A stretch of 64,000 bases of DNA. Source: Enterococcus moraviensis ATCC BAA-383. Its GTDB lineage: Bacteria > Bacillota > Bacilli > Lactobacillales > Enterococcaceae. A program made the translations under genes and the position numbers. The DNA lies in assembly GCF_000407445.1 (NCBI RefSeq), contig NZ_ASWB01000003.1, positions 248,001-312,000 on the forward strand, in the 5' to 3' direction. Below are positions 18,158-26,690 of this stretch, piece after piece (the first letter of the stretch is position 1; every line of letters starts with the position of its first letter). The notes under the pieces are model-generated. The model saw nothing but the letters and a program-made list of their open reading frames with translations. It searched no databases and was not told where the DNA came from.

Positions 18158-20235
18158 TCTAATTCCTCCTTAAAACTATTGATTATATCAATTGTATCTG
18201 TAAGTATTTCTTGATATTCACTTATACTTAAAGTAATTACTTCTTCTTCAAATCCTAAAGAAACTTTTTCATCATCTGACCACCAATTTTCAATTATCCA
18301 TGATTCGTCTGGATTGAAACTTTGGACATCTATTAGTTTCAAATGTGCATCTTCCGAAAAATACGATTTGAACGGTTCTTTTAGTTCTTCTCTCTCTGTA
18401 TAATCAAGCTTTCTATAATGATTATACTTTTCAATCGCATTTGATAAATCATTATCATCAATATCAAAGCGATATACATCTAAAGTTTCCCCGATAGATT
18501 TACATAGATATGCAAATATAGGGTATGCTTGTATAGTAGAAGATTTTAGTTCTGCAGTTGTTTTTTTTCTAATAGTTAATATATAAGTCTTTTTAGGGGT
18601 GTTAAAAAAAGTATCTACGGGTAAGGATATAATGCTTTCTACAAAACAATTTTTAATTAAAAATTGCTTTAATTTTCGATTTGATTCATTCGAAAAAATC
18701 CCATCAGGTAGAACAACATTTGCTACACCACCAGGCTTTAGAGACTTCATAATCCATTCTAAGAATATAGCCTCCACGCCTAATCCCCCAAGTTTATATT
18801 GCCCTGTTTCTTTAGCTTTTTGAGACATTACTTTCGACTGATAGTATGGAGGATTTGCTAAAATCAAATCATAGCTATTTTCTTCAATCTTATCAAGAGT
18901 CCCTAGCGCTGTAGTGAATACTTTAAAAGTTCCATTGAGTAATTTATCAGCAATTTTTGAGATGTTATCCTTATTATTTTGAAATAGCTTTGAACAGTAG
19001 ATTAACATGTTAGCCTTAGCCAAAATAACTGTAATATCGTCACCATCAGACATCATTTTTTCATAACCTGTTAACGATATATTTGATTGAAATTCTCCAT
19101 TTTCAACTTTAAAATAATTATCCAAATTATCATCAATCGCTTCTAATAAAAATTTACCAACACCACTAGCTGGATCACAAATTTTCATTTTGGGCTTAAT
19201 ATCTACCATCGATACCATACCCTGTACAATTTTTAACGGAGTAAAAAACTGCCCCATCTCAGATTTCTCATCATTATTTTTCATAAATGTTTCAAATAAT
19301 TTCGATTTGAAATCTTTACTAATATATTTAAATTGACCAGCTTTTTTCTCATACTGTTTAAATTCTAAGATTACTTGTTTGAAAACAAAATCAGTATTAT
19401 CTGGTGAAAAATATTCTCCACCTCTTTTTTCTACATGGAAAATTTGTCCATTGATAATGGTAGTGCCATCTTCTCCCTCAGGAAATAAATATCTCATTTG
19501 TTCGCGTGCTCCATCAGAATATTTCCCTAGAATTGTTGCATCATCATATTGAGGGATGCCGTTAACACCGTACAAGCGATATATATAATCAAAAGAGTTC
19601 TCTCCTTTTAATATTTCAATATCTGAAAGGTATTTAAATAAGAATACCTCTACAAAAGTATATAACGCCATTTTTGATGAAGCAAATGTTAGATTTTTTA
19701 GTACGCCATTTATTTTTATAGCCAAATCAGTAGGATCAATATATTCCTTTTTCAAAATAATATCATTTTGCTCATTCACAGATTCACTAATTTCTAATAT
19801 TAATTTTTCAAGAACTTCAGCATTTTTTTTAGGACTAACAGGGAGAAGTATCTCCTCTTCATTCTCATTTAAAATTCGATTGCCAGTTTGAGGATTTATC
19901 CAAATAAAGGAATCTCCGTCAGATACCACAAAAATTTTTGCATTTAATTCTTTTGCCACATAAATTTCTTGATTAATTGCTTTTTGTATATCTTTTTCTG
20001 ACTTAAATTTTTGTGGAATTTTTTGCTCTTGATACACAATTACTTCTCTATTACTATCAAGTATTAATACATCTGGCTTTTTATTTTTTATGTTGTTCGA
20101 GATTGGATAGCTCTTGATAGTCTTTGATTTTATTAGATCTGAAATAGTCGTAGCTCCTAGACTCAAACAAATATACTTTTCTCCTATTTTAACGTTTTCA
20201 CTATATAAATTATTTTGAATGGTTTGTTCTGACAT
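18139..20235 (-). CDS. Fused restriction nuclease / N6-adenine methyltransferase, BcgI-like
   Basis: Protein of 698 residues. The N-terminal ~130 residues look like a type I HsdR N-domain or PD-(D/E)xK nuclease: KPDVLILDSNREVIVYQEQK gives the D...ExK spacing. The methylase domain has motif I DPASGVGKFLLEA near residue 350 and catalytic motif IV ILANPPYYQS near residue 460. No separate HsdR gene follows, so nuclease and methylase appear combined in one chain, as in BcgA of type IIB/IIG enzymes, with the adjacent S subunit supplying specificity. Protective modification and restriction by the same complex is the inferred role. Confidence 0.8.
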   Translation of the reverse strand: MSEQTIQNNLYSENVKIGEKYICLSLGATTISDLIKSKTIKSYPISNNIKNKKPDVLILDSNREVIVYQEQKIPQKFKSEKDIQKAINQEIYVAKELNAKIFVVSDGDSFIWINPQTGNRILNENEEEILLPVSPKKNAEVLEKLILEISESVNEQNDIILKKEYIDPTDLAIKINGVLKNLTFASSKMALYTFVEVFLFKYLSDIEILKGENSFDYIYRLYGVNGIPQYDDATILGKYSDGAREQMRYLFPEGEDGTTIINGQIFHVEKRGGEYFSPDNTDFVFKQVILEFKQYEKKAGQFKYISKDFKSKLFETFMKNNDEKSEMGQFFTPLKIVQGMVSMVDIKPKMKICDPASGVGKFLLEAIDDNLDNYFKVENGEFQSNISLTGYEKMMSDGDDITVILAKANMLIYCSKLFQNNKDNISKIADKLLNGTFKVFTTALGTLDKIEENSYDLILANPPYYQSKVMSQKAKETGQYKLGGLGVEAIFLEWIMKSLKPGGVANVVLPDGIFSNESNRKLKQFLIKNCFVESIISLPVDTFFNTPKKTYILTIRKKTTAELKSSTIQAYPIFAYLCKSIGETLDVYRFDIDDNDLSNAIEKYNHYRKLDYTEREELKEPFKSYFSEDAHLKLIDVQSFNPDESWIIENWWSDDEKVSLGFEEEVITLSISEYQEILTDTIDIINSFKEELEWLKNK

Positions 20236-20400
20236 TTTATATTGTCTCCCCGCATATTTAAATTTACTTTAATGTATCTTCTATCGAAATATAACATATT
20301 ATTTTTAACAATTTATGGAATTGAAAAGTAGCCTTGTGATTTTTTATGATTATTCACTCGCTCTCTTTCTTACTTAATTATTTTTTTAGTTTTCTCATTT

Positions 20401-20634
20401 CTATTTATTACTTAGAAAACTTGCTCTCACATCACTAACCCCACAAATATAATTCATATCAACATTATAAAATTTGGCAAGTTTAATCATAGATTCTAAA
20501 GGTATTCTCGTCTTCCCATATTCATAATCAGCATAAGTTCTCTGTCCCACGTTTAACAACGCCGCAACTTCTCTCTGTGTATAATCGTTATCCTCACGTA
20601 ATGACCTTATTCGCCTAATATAATCCATAGCCAT
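20401..20634 (-). CDS. Small XRE-family regulator, copy 1
   Basis: Helix-turn-helix protein of 77 residues (REVAALLNVGQRTYADYEYGK as the recognition segment) that is nearly all HTH domain. It is closely similar to the next gene along its whole length, so the pair is a tandem duplication. Two palindromes with the core AGAGTTATAAACTC lie just upstream. Adjacent to a restriction-modification locus, it may act as a controller protein (inference). Confidence 0.85.
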   Translation of the reverse strand: MAMDYIRRIRSLREDNDYTQREVAALLNVGQRTYADYEYGKTRIPLESMIKLAKFYNVDMNYICGVSDVRASFLSNK

Positions 20635-20658
20635 CCCTCTTTTAAATTATTCTATCCT

Positions 20659-20699
20659 AGAGTTATAAACTCAATTACATTTTAGAGTTATAAACTCTA
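20659..20699. promoter_or_regulatory. Paired palindromic operators for XRE regulator, copy 1
   Basis: AGAGTTATAAACTC at 20659-20672 and the perfect palindrome TAGAGTTATAAACTCTA at 20683-20699 lie between the two XRE genes, upstream of copy 1. The same palindrome recurs upstream of copy 2. Spacing of about 25 bp (two and a half helical turns) resembles C-protein boxes. Confidence 0.75.
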
Positions 20700-20729
20700 A
20701 AAACAAACTATCATCTAACCTTAAACTAA

Positions 20730-20954
20730 CTATTTTTCAGGAAATGAGTTCTTTACATTACTAACTCCACAAATATAATTCATATCAACGCCATAAAATT
20801 TGGCTAATACAATCATGGAATCTAGAGGTATTCTCGTTTTTCCATATTCATAATCAGCATAGGTTCTTTGTCCAACATTCAACAGCGCCGCAACTTCTCT
20901 TTGCTTATAGTCGTTATCCTCACGTAATGCTCTTATCCTCTTAATATAATCCAT
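20730..20954 (-). CDS. Small XRE-family regulator, copy 2
   Basis: Helix-turn-helix protein of 74 residues, a paralogue of the preceding one (same QREVAALLNVGQRTYADYEYG core). It shares a divergent control region with the rightward small gene. Palindromes 84-16 bp upstream suggest autorepression and control of the divergent gene. Confidence 0.85.
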   Translation of the reverse strand: MDYIKRIRALREDNDYKQREVAALLNVGQRTYADYEYGKTRIPLDSMIVLAKFYGVDMNYICGVSNVKNSFPEK

Positions 20955-20983
20955 GAATTATCTCCTTTTTAATTATTTTACGA

Positions 20984-21029
20984 TAGAGTTATAAACTCTA
21001 TTGACTTTCAGAGTCATAAACTCTAAAAT
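20984..21029. promoter_or_regulatory. Divergent promoter with two palindromic operators
   Basis: TAGAGTTATAAACTCTA at 20984-21000 and AGAGTCATAAACTCT at 21010-21024 mirror the operators of XRE copy 1. Overlapping the second palindrome is a rightward promoter: TTGACT at 21001-21006, a 17-bp spacer, and TAAAAT at 21024-21029. The XRE proteins therefore probably repress the rightward small gene as well as themselves. Confidence 0.7.
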
Positions 21030-21084
21030 AGACTTAAGAACAAAAACAACGAATGAAAAAATAGAAATCATTAGGAGGTTCAAC

Positions 21085-21312
21085 ATGGCTCACCCAATAA
21101 AAATTATCACCTATCAAGATCTACATAAACTAAATCATTCAATCCAACTATTAAAGAACTGGCACGAAACATTCAGTTCACTAAAAAACAACACCCAAAA
21201 TCATTCTATTCCCGATAACCTCTTCTATGAACATGAGCGAATACTAAAAACATTAGCTCAAGAAACACATAAACTTAAAACCAAAGAGAAACTGAAAAAC
21301 ATTTTGATTTAA
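21085..21312 (+). CDS. Small conserved protein of the dispersed repeat element, intact copy
   Basis: A 75-residue charged, probably helical protein (MAHPIKIITYQDLHKLNHSI...), function unknown. ATG at 21085 follows AGGAGG at 7 nt. Pieces of this gene, together with the 110-bp tail that follows, recur near 26.95, 29.25 and 32.4 kb, always in decayed form. This is the only complete copy. It is controlled by the operator-containing promoter just upstream. Confidence 0.65.
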   Translation: MAHPIKIITYQDLHKLNHSIQLLKNWHETFSSLKNNTQNHSIPDNLFYEHERILKTLAQETHKLKTKEKLKNILI

Positions 21313-21421
21313 GATCCTAGCCGCAAAATGGGATTTTAAAGTTCATCAGTATTAGCCGAACTGATACTCCTGAACAATAGATTTAAACAAGTAGTTGACT
21401 ATCTAACTACTTGTTTTTTTG
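21311..21421 (+). repeat. Conserved 3' tail of the dispersed element (hairpins plus terminator)
   Basis: Three hairpins follow the small gene: one around ATCCTAGCCGCAAAATGGGAT, one pairing GTTCATCAGT with ACTGATACTCCTGAAC, and the terminator AAACAAGTAGTT/AACTACTTGTTT with a T tail. The tail is kept in all four copies even where the coding part is lost, suggesting either a functional RNA or simply a strong terminator. Confidence 0.65.
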
Positions 21422-21602
21422 AATAATTAATAGTACTTGAATCATTTTATATTTTATACAAAAAAGGCTCAGTGGTTTTCACTCACTAATGCCTTTTCAA
21501 TAATAGTTTACAATTTAGCTAATTGCACTTCAAGAAAACTGGAAAATGATCCGTATACTAAACTTAGCTAGCTTTTATTAGTTAGTAATTTGCTTATATA
21601 GT

Positions 21603-21899
21603 TTATTCTAGATTTAATAATTTATTAGCAATATCCAGTTCGTTATCTCTAAAAAATATGTCATCGCCAAATGATTCTATAAAAATCGTCTTTAATGTAC
21701 TAGCTAAGTTTTCTACTGATAATCGTTCTTTTCTCTTTAAAACATTCATAATTTTTCTTATTTCTTGACTATATTCATCTTCGGGAGCCATTGGAAATAA
21801 ATCAATCGGATCCCATTCATTAATTATTTTTTCAACTTTATCATACATAATTTTACGTATTTTCCAAACAATTTCCTTTATAGATTTACTTACCTTCAT
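21603..21899 (-). CDS. DUF1871-like small protein, candidate immunity protein
   Basis: A 98-residue acidic protein with the block WDPIDLFPMAPEDEYSQEI near residue 29, which I recognise as the DUF1871/YugE pattern. Members are often found in toxin-immunity arrays. It sits at the distal end of a row of orphan immunity genes, so it may neutralise a toxin no longer encoded here. The ribosome binding site is weak. Confidence 0.6.
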   Translation of the reverse strand: MKVSKSIKEIVWKIRKIMYDKVEKIINEWDPIDLFPMAPEDEYSQEIRKIMNVLKRKERLSVENLASTLKTIFIESFGDDIFFRDNELDIANKLLNLE

Positions 21900-21959
21900 G
21901 TTTATTTTTTCATTATCCCAATATATAAATATTGTTTTGAACTGCTACAAGGGATTTTT

Positions 21960-22346
21960 TTAGATTTCCAACCCTTTTTTTACATCTAAAAGCAAGTTAT
22001 ATATTCTATCATCTAAAGGTACATAGTTTTTTAGGTATGTTTCTAAGTAGCTGTAAAATTCTTTGAACGTAACATAAGCTTGGCTGTTTTGATTTACGCT
22101 TGAATAGTCAGCCTCTACATCAATCAAAATATGTTTATCATCTAAAGGTATTTCTAATTGTGATAACTCATACTCATCTAAATCTCCTCTAAAGCAAATT
22201 GCCTTACCTTCGACAATATCCCCTTCCTGCTGAGAGAACTTTTTTAGAGCTTTTTCAATTCCTAACTTTCTGTGAGCTATTTCAAAAAATATATCATCTA
22301 AAATCATTTTTTTATCAGCTTGGTCTTCTAAAATCACATAGTTCAT
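21960..22346 (-). CDS. Orphan immunity-type protein, reading frame fused to a toxin remnant
   Basis: A 128-residue protein starting MNYVILEDQADKKMILDDIF. ATG at 22346 follows AAGGAGACGG, so it has its own translation start although the frame continues upstream into a truncated LXG protein. Acidic composition and position suggest an immunity protein for a lost toxin domain. No named family recognised. Confidence 0.6.
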   Translation of the reverse strand: MNYVILEDQADKKMILDDIFFEIAHRKLGIEKALKKFSQQEGDIVEGKAICFRGDLDEYELSQLEIPLDDKHILIDVEADYSSVNQNSQAYVTFKEFYSYLETYLKNYVPLDDRIYNLLLDVKKGLEI

Positions 22347-22830
22347 TTTCCGTCTCCTTAGTCTAAAATCGGGATTTTTTTTTACATTATTTAAATAATT
22401 ATTTACATTTTCGCCAAATTTAAAATCATTCACTCCACTAACTTTCCCTACATCTTTCCCTTTATCAACAGTCTTAACAACATCCGCCGACTTCAAAATA
22501 TCTTTCACTCGATCGATCGGCAATATAGCTAATAAAAAGAAAACACCTGAAGATGACCGCTGCATCGCCATAGAATCTTTCCCAAACAAGATCTCAATAT
22601 CATCAACATTCGTAAGGATTTTAAAAATCTCTGGTCCATACTTTTTAAACAATTCAACATTATGAACACGAAACAGTTCATGTAACTCTTTTGTTCTTTG
22701 AACATCCAATTTCCCATTACGATAAATCTGATATTCGACGCCATTCGATAATTCTTTGATGACCACATCAATTCGGTCTTTGGGTTGTGCGTTGTTACAG
22801 TTCTTTAGTTTTCTGTAGCAATTTCTTTGT
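22347..22830 (-). pseudogene. Truncated LXG toxin remnant (middle region only)
   Basis: From about 22800 to 22347 the sequence closely matches the middle of the intact LXG toxin gene at 24607-26061 (shared VIKELSNGVEYQIYRNGKLD and GVFxLLAxLPIDRVKDILKS). The LXG domain at the start and the toxic domain at the end are both missing, and the remnant runs directly into the immunity gene. This is the expected scar of recombination between toxin cassettes. Confidence 0.75.
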
Positions 22831-22854
22831 ATCTAGTAGCATCCATTTCTAATT

Positions 22855-22890
22855 AAAAAAAGTCTAGAAGAATTTCCACTAGACTTTTTT
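22855..22890 (-). terminator. Terminator
   Basis: AAAAAGTCTAG/CTAGACTTTTTT forms an 11-bp stem with a T run on either strand. It ends the transcript of the preceding immunity-type gene. Confidence 0.8.
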
Positions 22891-22934
22891 GACGTGTATA
22901 TGCTCAAGAAAATTGAATTTATTCAATAGTAAAG

Positions 22935-23570
22935 TTACTTTATATAGTATTTATTATCTATTTTTAAATATATCTTATTATCTATTTTTATTAAGCAATT
23001 CCATTCATAGACTCCTTCTTCACTATCCATGTAAATTATTATTGATTCATGTTCACTAGAAATTGGATTAATTGAAAATTTTGAAGCATTGATAATTTCT
23101 TTTAAATGAGTCATGTCATAATTATCATCAGAAAAAAATAATATATTATCCAATGCATCTTTCCTCATTTCAGATATATTAGAGTAATTTTTGCGCTTGG
23201 GATTGGATAACAACCACATATTTATTACATCCTCTTTAGATACTTTTGACAGATTTTCTAATAGTTTTTCATCAAAATAAATATAGTCAACAAATGTTTG
23301 AAACTCTTGGGGGGCAAATAATATAGGTTGATATTTATATTCACTTTGAACGACATCAGAGTCTTGGGGTACTGCTACTACAAGATCATTAAATCTTTTC
23401 AAAACCGAGTAAAAATATTGTTTAGTACCATAATTCACTTTTAAGAGAATTTCATTATTTACCTTTTTTACAATTCCCAATACTGAGCCACTGTGAATGA
23501 GAATATCATTTTTGTAAATTTCACACCAATCTTTATATTCACCTGATATAGTATGCCTGTATCGTTCTAT
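22935..23570 (-). CDS. Immunity-type protein, apparently with an ATA start
   Basis: A 211-residue protein of unknown family. The open frame extends 30 codons upstream of the first conventional start (TTG at 23480). AAGGAG lies 7 nt before an ATA codon at 23570, where an ATG would be expected. The extended N-terminus (ERYRHTISGEYKDWCEIYKN) looks coding. Either the gene starts at a rare codon, or ATG has mutated to ATA and expression is reduced. It follows the next gene by 18 bp and sits in the immunity row. Confidence 0.55.
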   Translation of the reverse strand: MERYRHTISGEYKDWCEIYKNDILIHSGSVLGIVKKVNNEILLKVNYGTKQYFYSVLKRFNDLVVAVPQDSDVVQSEYKYQPILFAPQEFQTFVDYIYFDEKLLENLSKVSKEDVINMWLLSNPKRKNYSNISEMRKDALDNILFFSDDNYDMTHLKEIINASKFSINPISSEHESIIIYMDSEEGVYEWNCLIKIDNKIYLKIDNKYYIK

Positions 23571-23588
23571 TTTAATTCTCCTTCTATA

Positions 23589-23912
23589 TTATTCATTATT
23601 TAAAAATTTTGTGAAATCTTCTGGTATCTGTGGATTACTTGAAAACAGACATTCTACAATTTCTTCATGATCAGTCATAATAACTTCTTGATAATTATTA
23701 TCACTTTTCCACTCTACTTTATCGTATGTCTCATCTGAATGTGCTACACTTTCTATAGAAAAGTAATGTTTCTCAACTCCATATTGAACCAAATCATCTA
23801 AGAACTTTAATTCATATTTATACTCAATATGAATTAAGTTATATAGTCTTGAAATAATTGCATCTTCCTCTATTGTAGAGCTCAGAAATTCTATCAAATC
23901 TTCTTTTTTCAT
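23589..23912 (-). CDS. Immunity-type protein with a decayed paralogue at 29.5 kb
   Basis: A 107-residue acidic protein, function unknown. A partial copy of its 3' half lies at 29461-29637 and carries a nonsense codon. Duplication of immunity genes within LXG arrays is common. It is the first gene of a two-gene unit with the ATA-start gene. Confidence 0.6.
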   Translation of the reverse strand: MKKEDLIEFLSSTIEEDAIISRLYNLIHIEYKYELKFLDDLVQYGVEKHYFSIESVAHSDETYDKVEWKSDNNYQEVIMTDHEEIVECLFSSNPQIPEDFTKFLNNE

Positions 23913-24105
23913 TTTTATCTCCTACTCACTTAGCTAGTTGGAATATATATTACGAAACGGCATCAGCGATTTTCACTCACTAAGACCGTTTCAATAAGTT
24001 TATCCTACTAAAATAGCAAATCAACTGTCCGAGCAGCTTTTGTGTGAGTTTAGCCATATTCGTTAATATCTATCCTTTTACTCCCTCTACTGATAGAATA
24101 CTTTT

Positions 24106-24606
24106 TCATCTCACTTTCCCTGAAACTAAAGAAAATGTTATATTTTCTCCGTCACTACACTCAATACTAATAGAATCATTTCCCTCTAAATAATAATCTT
24201 CAATTATATCTCTAAATCCCATTTTCCATAAAAAAGAACCATCATTTTTATAAATAAATATATCTAACTCACAAACATATATAATATAGTTTGAAACAGA
24301 ATCTATTAATATATCATATAATAAAGACGGTAGTTTTTCTTCAAACAGCACAGATTTAGTAGTATAGTCTATACACGCAAAAATACTATTTATCCCTAAA
24401 AACACCTTATTTGATTGAGGTAATAATTTTATTTGTGGTTCCAAACCAATATCATAATAAATAAATCCTACCTCAGATAAATTGTTACTAAATTTTATAA
24501 ACTTGTTACTTTCAGACACTTCTTCACTAAATAAGAAAGAATTCTTACCTAAGTTTTTCTCTAATTCAATTGCTGACTCATAATGCTCTATTTCCCAAGA
24601 ATCCAT
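24106..24606 (-). CDS. Probable cognate immunity protein of the adjacent LXG toxin
   Basis: A 166-residue protein whose start directly abuts the stop of the toxin gene (24606/24607). That is the standard toxin-immunity order. The sequence shows repeated beta-type segments (KVFLGINSIFACIDYTTKSV, NYIIYVCELDIFIYKNDGSF) resembling a small propeller. No catalytic motif. Confidence 0.7.
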   Translation of the reverse strand: MDSWEIEHYESAIELEKNLGKNSFLFSEEVSESNKFIKFSNNLSEVGFIYYDIGLEPQIKLLPQSNKVFLGINSIFACIDYTTKSVLFEEKLPSLLYDILIDSVSNYIIYVCELDIFIYKNDGSFLWKMGFRDIIEDYYLEGNDSISIECSDGENITFSLVSGKVR

Positions 24607-26061
24607 TTATTTCCCACCTTTAACAATTATTGTTAGTAATCTGTCTCCATCCCAAACAGATTCTATTTTCACGCCCCCACTTGGACCTTTTAAAAAACTT
24701 TCTCTTACAGTTGTTGTATAATTTACGGTTGGCAGACCTGGTAACTCTTTAGCCACATAGCTTCTTGTTTCTGTTTTTAAAATATTGGAAGAATCATTAA
24801 TAGCATCTTTTAAATGATTATTTAGGAATTCTCTGCTATTCGGTGTATCATAAATTCCAATTTTACTTAACTCACTTTGCATAGTTTGTGATCTTTGAAT
24901 GTTATGCTTATTTCCTTTAGCTTTTCCAAACAAATAATCAAGTTTATTTCCTAGCTCTGGACTTTTTAGGTTTCCAACCCCACTAGCTTTCCCAACATCT
25001 TTCCCTCTATCAACAGTCTTCACAACATCCGCCGACTTCTCAAACTCTTTCAACGCTTCCCACTCTTTAACAGTCAACTTAACTGCATCCAGCGTATAAT
25101 CGCCATTTCTAAGCAACTTAGCTGACTTCAAAATATCCTTCACTCGATCAATCGGCAATACAGCTAATAACAAGAAAACACCAGAAGATGAGCGTTGCAT
25201 CGTCGTTGAATCTTTTGCAAGCAGGATCTCAATATCATCAATATTGGTAAGAATTTTAAAAATCTCTGGTCCATACTCTTTAAACAATTCAACATTATGC
25301 ACACAAAACAGTTCATGTAACTCTTTTGTTTTTTGAACATCCAATTTTCCATTGCGATAAATCTGATATTCGACGCCATTCGATAATTCTTTGATGACCA
25401 CATCGATTCGGTCTTTCGGTTGTGCTTTGTTAAAGTCCTTTAGTGCTTTATACCATTTTTGATTTTTAAAATCAATGGTTTTATAACCATCTTTACCGCC
25501 TGAAAAATTTCCAGCACTGCCTAGAAAGGCTAATCCTTCGGCAATTGAAGCAATAACTGTTTGGACATCTGAGAAATCACTGCCATGTGCTGCTTCAAAG
25601 GCGCTATATTTTTCGAGAATCTCAATTTTCTTTGCGGTTCCTAGCATACTTTGTTTATTAAAAAATTGGTTCACAAATGGCACATCTTCAAAGGCTTTTG
25701 CCAAAGCTTCCATGATCACATCATTTTCTGCTTGTAGACGACGTAACTCAGCTTTTAGCCCTTCCATTTTTGCGGTATCTAAATCATTTTCTGCTGGTCC
25801 AACTTCTGAGGTAAAGGCGCTCAAGTAAGAGGTGATCGCATCATCAAGGGTATTTAAGGCATTGCCCACTGTCGTTGATACTTCAGAGTAGGCATCAAAA
25901 TAACTTTTGGTCGAATCCCACCCTGTACCAGATAATTTCCCTGCACTTTGAAACGCTTGTTGCGCCTCTTTAAAGGAATTTAGTTGATCTAATACTGTTA
26001 AACGTAGCGTTTGGACTTCACTGGCAACGTTTTGCCATTCCGTATATCTAAATTTAGGCAT
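24607..26061 (-). CDS. LXG-domain polymorphic toxin, module 1
   Basis: Predicted type VII secretion effector of 484 residues. The N-terminal ~200 residues are the helical LXG targeting domain (SGTGWDSTKSYFDAY near residue 40). A middle domain follows, then a C-terminal ~105-residue toxic tip beginning near LDYLFGKAKGNKHNIQRSQ and ending with GGVKIESVWDGDRLLTI. That tip resembles a common polymorphic-toxin C-terminus whose activity I cannot name. The start at 26061 follows AAGGAGG and overlaps the upstream partner gene. Immunity gene directly downstream. Confidence 0.85.
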   Translation of the reverse strand: MPKFRYTEWQNVASEVQTLRLTVLDQLNSFKEAQQAFQSAGKLSGTGWDSTKSYFDAYSEVSTTVGNALNTLDDAITSYLSAFTSEVGPAENDLDTAKMEGLKAELRRLQAENDVIMEALAKAFEDVPFVNQFFNKQSMLGTAKKIEILEKYSAFEAAHGSDFSDVQTVIASIAEGLAFLGSAGNFSGGKDGYKTIDFKNQKWYKALKDFNKAQPKDRIDVVIKELSNGVEYQIYRNGKLDVQKTKELHELFCVHNVELFKEYGPEIFKILTNIDDIEILLAKDSTTMQRSSSGVFLLLAVLPIDRVKDILKSAKLLRNGDYTLDAVKLTVKEWEALKEFEKSADVVKTVDRGKDVGKASGVGNLKSPELGNKLDYLFGKAKGNKHNIQRSQTMQSELSKIGIYDTPNSREFLNNHLKDAINDSSNILKTETRSYVAKELPGLPTVNYTTTVRESFLKGPSGGVKIESVWDGDRLLTIIVKGGK

Positions 26062-26416
26062 CTTCCTCCTCCTTTTGTGCTTGTTTCTTTTTTTGCAGCC
26101 ATAGGAGGTCGTCTTCTGCTTGGATTTTCTTACGTTCTGTTTCACTTACTAATTCAGTTAACTCTTCTTTGCCCGCATCAAAAGTTCGAAATGCTTCTGT
26201 TCGTTCATCTTCTAGCATTTCTAAATCTATCCTAGCTGAACGTTCTGCTTCTGTTCCTTTGCTGTAATAGAGAAATTCTTCTAATATCGCTGCTTGTTGT
26301 TGGTAAACACGTTGTAGATCATTGAGTAGAAAATCACTTTCGGTATCTTTTTTCTTTAACTCTATTTTTCGATCTTCATATTCTTCGATTTTCACCTGTA
26401 GTTGTTTTTCTTCCAT
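26054..26416 (-). CDS. LXG-associated coiled-coil partner, DUF5082-like
   Basis: A 120-residue, very charged, almost wholly helical protein (LQVKIEEYEDRKIELKKKD...). It occupies the place of the DUF5082 partner that binds the LXG domain and helps deliver it to the type VII secretion system. Its stop overlaps the toxin start by 8 bases, so translation is coupled. Confidence 0.75.
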   Translation of the reverse strand: MEEKQLQVKIEEYEDRKIELKKKDTESDFLLNDLQRVYQQQAAILEEFLYYSKGTEAERSARIDLEMLEDERTEAFRTFDAGKEELTELVSETERKKIQAEDDLLWLQKKKQAQKEEEDA

Positions 26417-26423
26417 AAAGCAC

Positions 26424-26690
26424 CTACTTTACTGCATTTTTTTCAGCCTGTTTGATGGCTTGATGTATTTTTTCTAAGTTTCCAATATCTTTTGATGCGT
26501 TGCTTTTGAATATTGAGACGATGGTACTAAGAGAAGAAACACTACTTTTCATTGCACTAGCAGCGCTACTTTCGGAAAAGCTCATGCTACTTGCTTTTTT
26601 TGGTTTGAATGACAATGATGAGATACTGCTTGTAAATTTACTTGTTAACGAATTTACAGTTGCTACATCGGTACTGATTTTACCTGACAT
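26424..26690 (-). CDS. LXG-associated WXG100-like partner (DUF5344/TIGR04197 type)
   Basis: An 88-residue Ser/Lys-rich helical hairpin protein (MSGKISTDVATVNSLTSKFT...) in the first position of the three-gene effector operon. It matches the TIGR04197-like family of small type VII secretion partners. Ribosome binding site AAAGGAG. Confidence 0.75.
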   Translation of the reverse strand: MSGKISTDVATVNSLTSKFTSSISSLSFKPKKASSMSFSESSAASAMKSSVSSLSTIVSIFKSNASKDIGNLEKIHQAIKQAEKNAVK

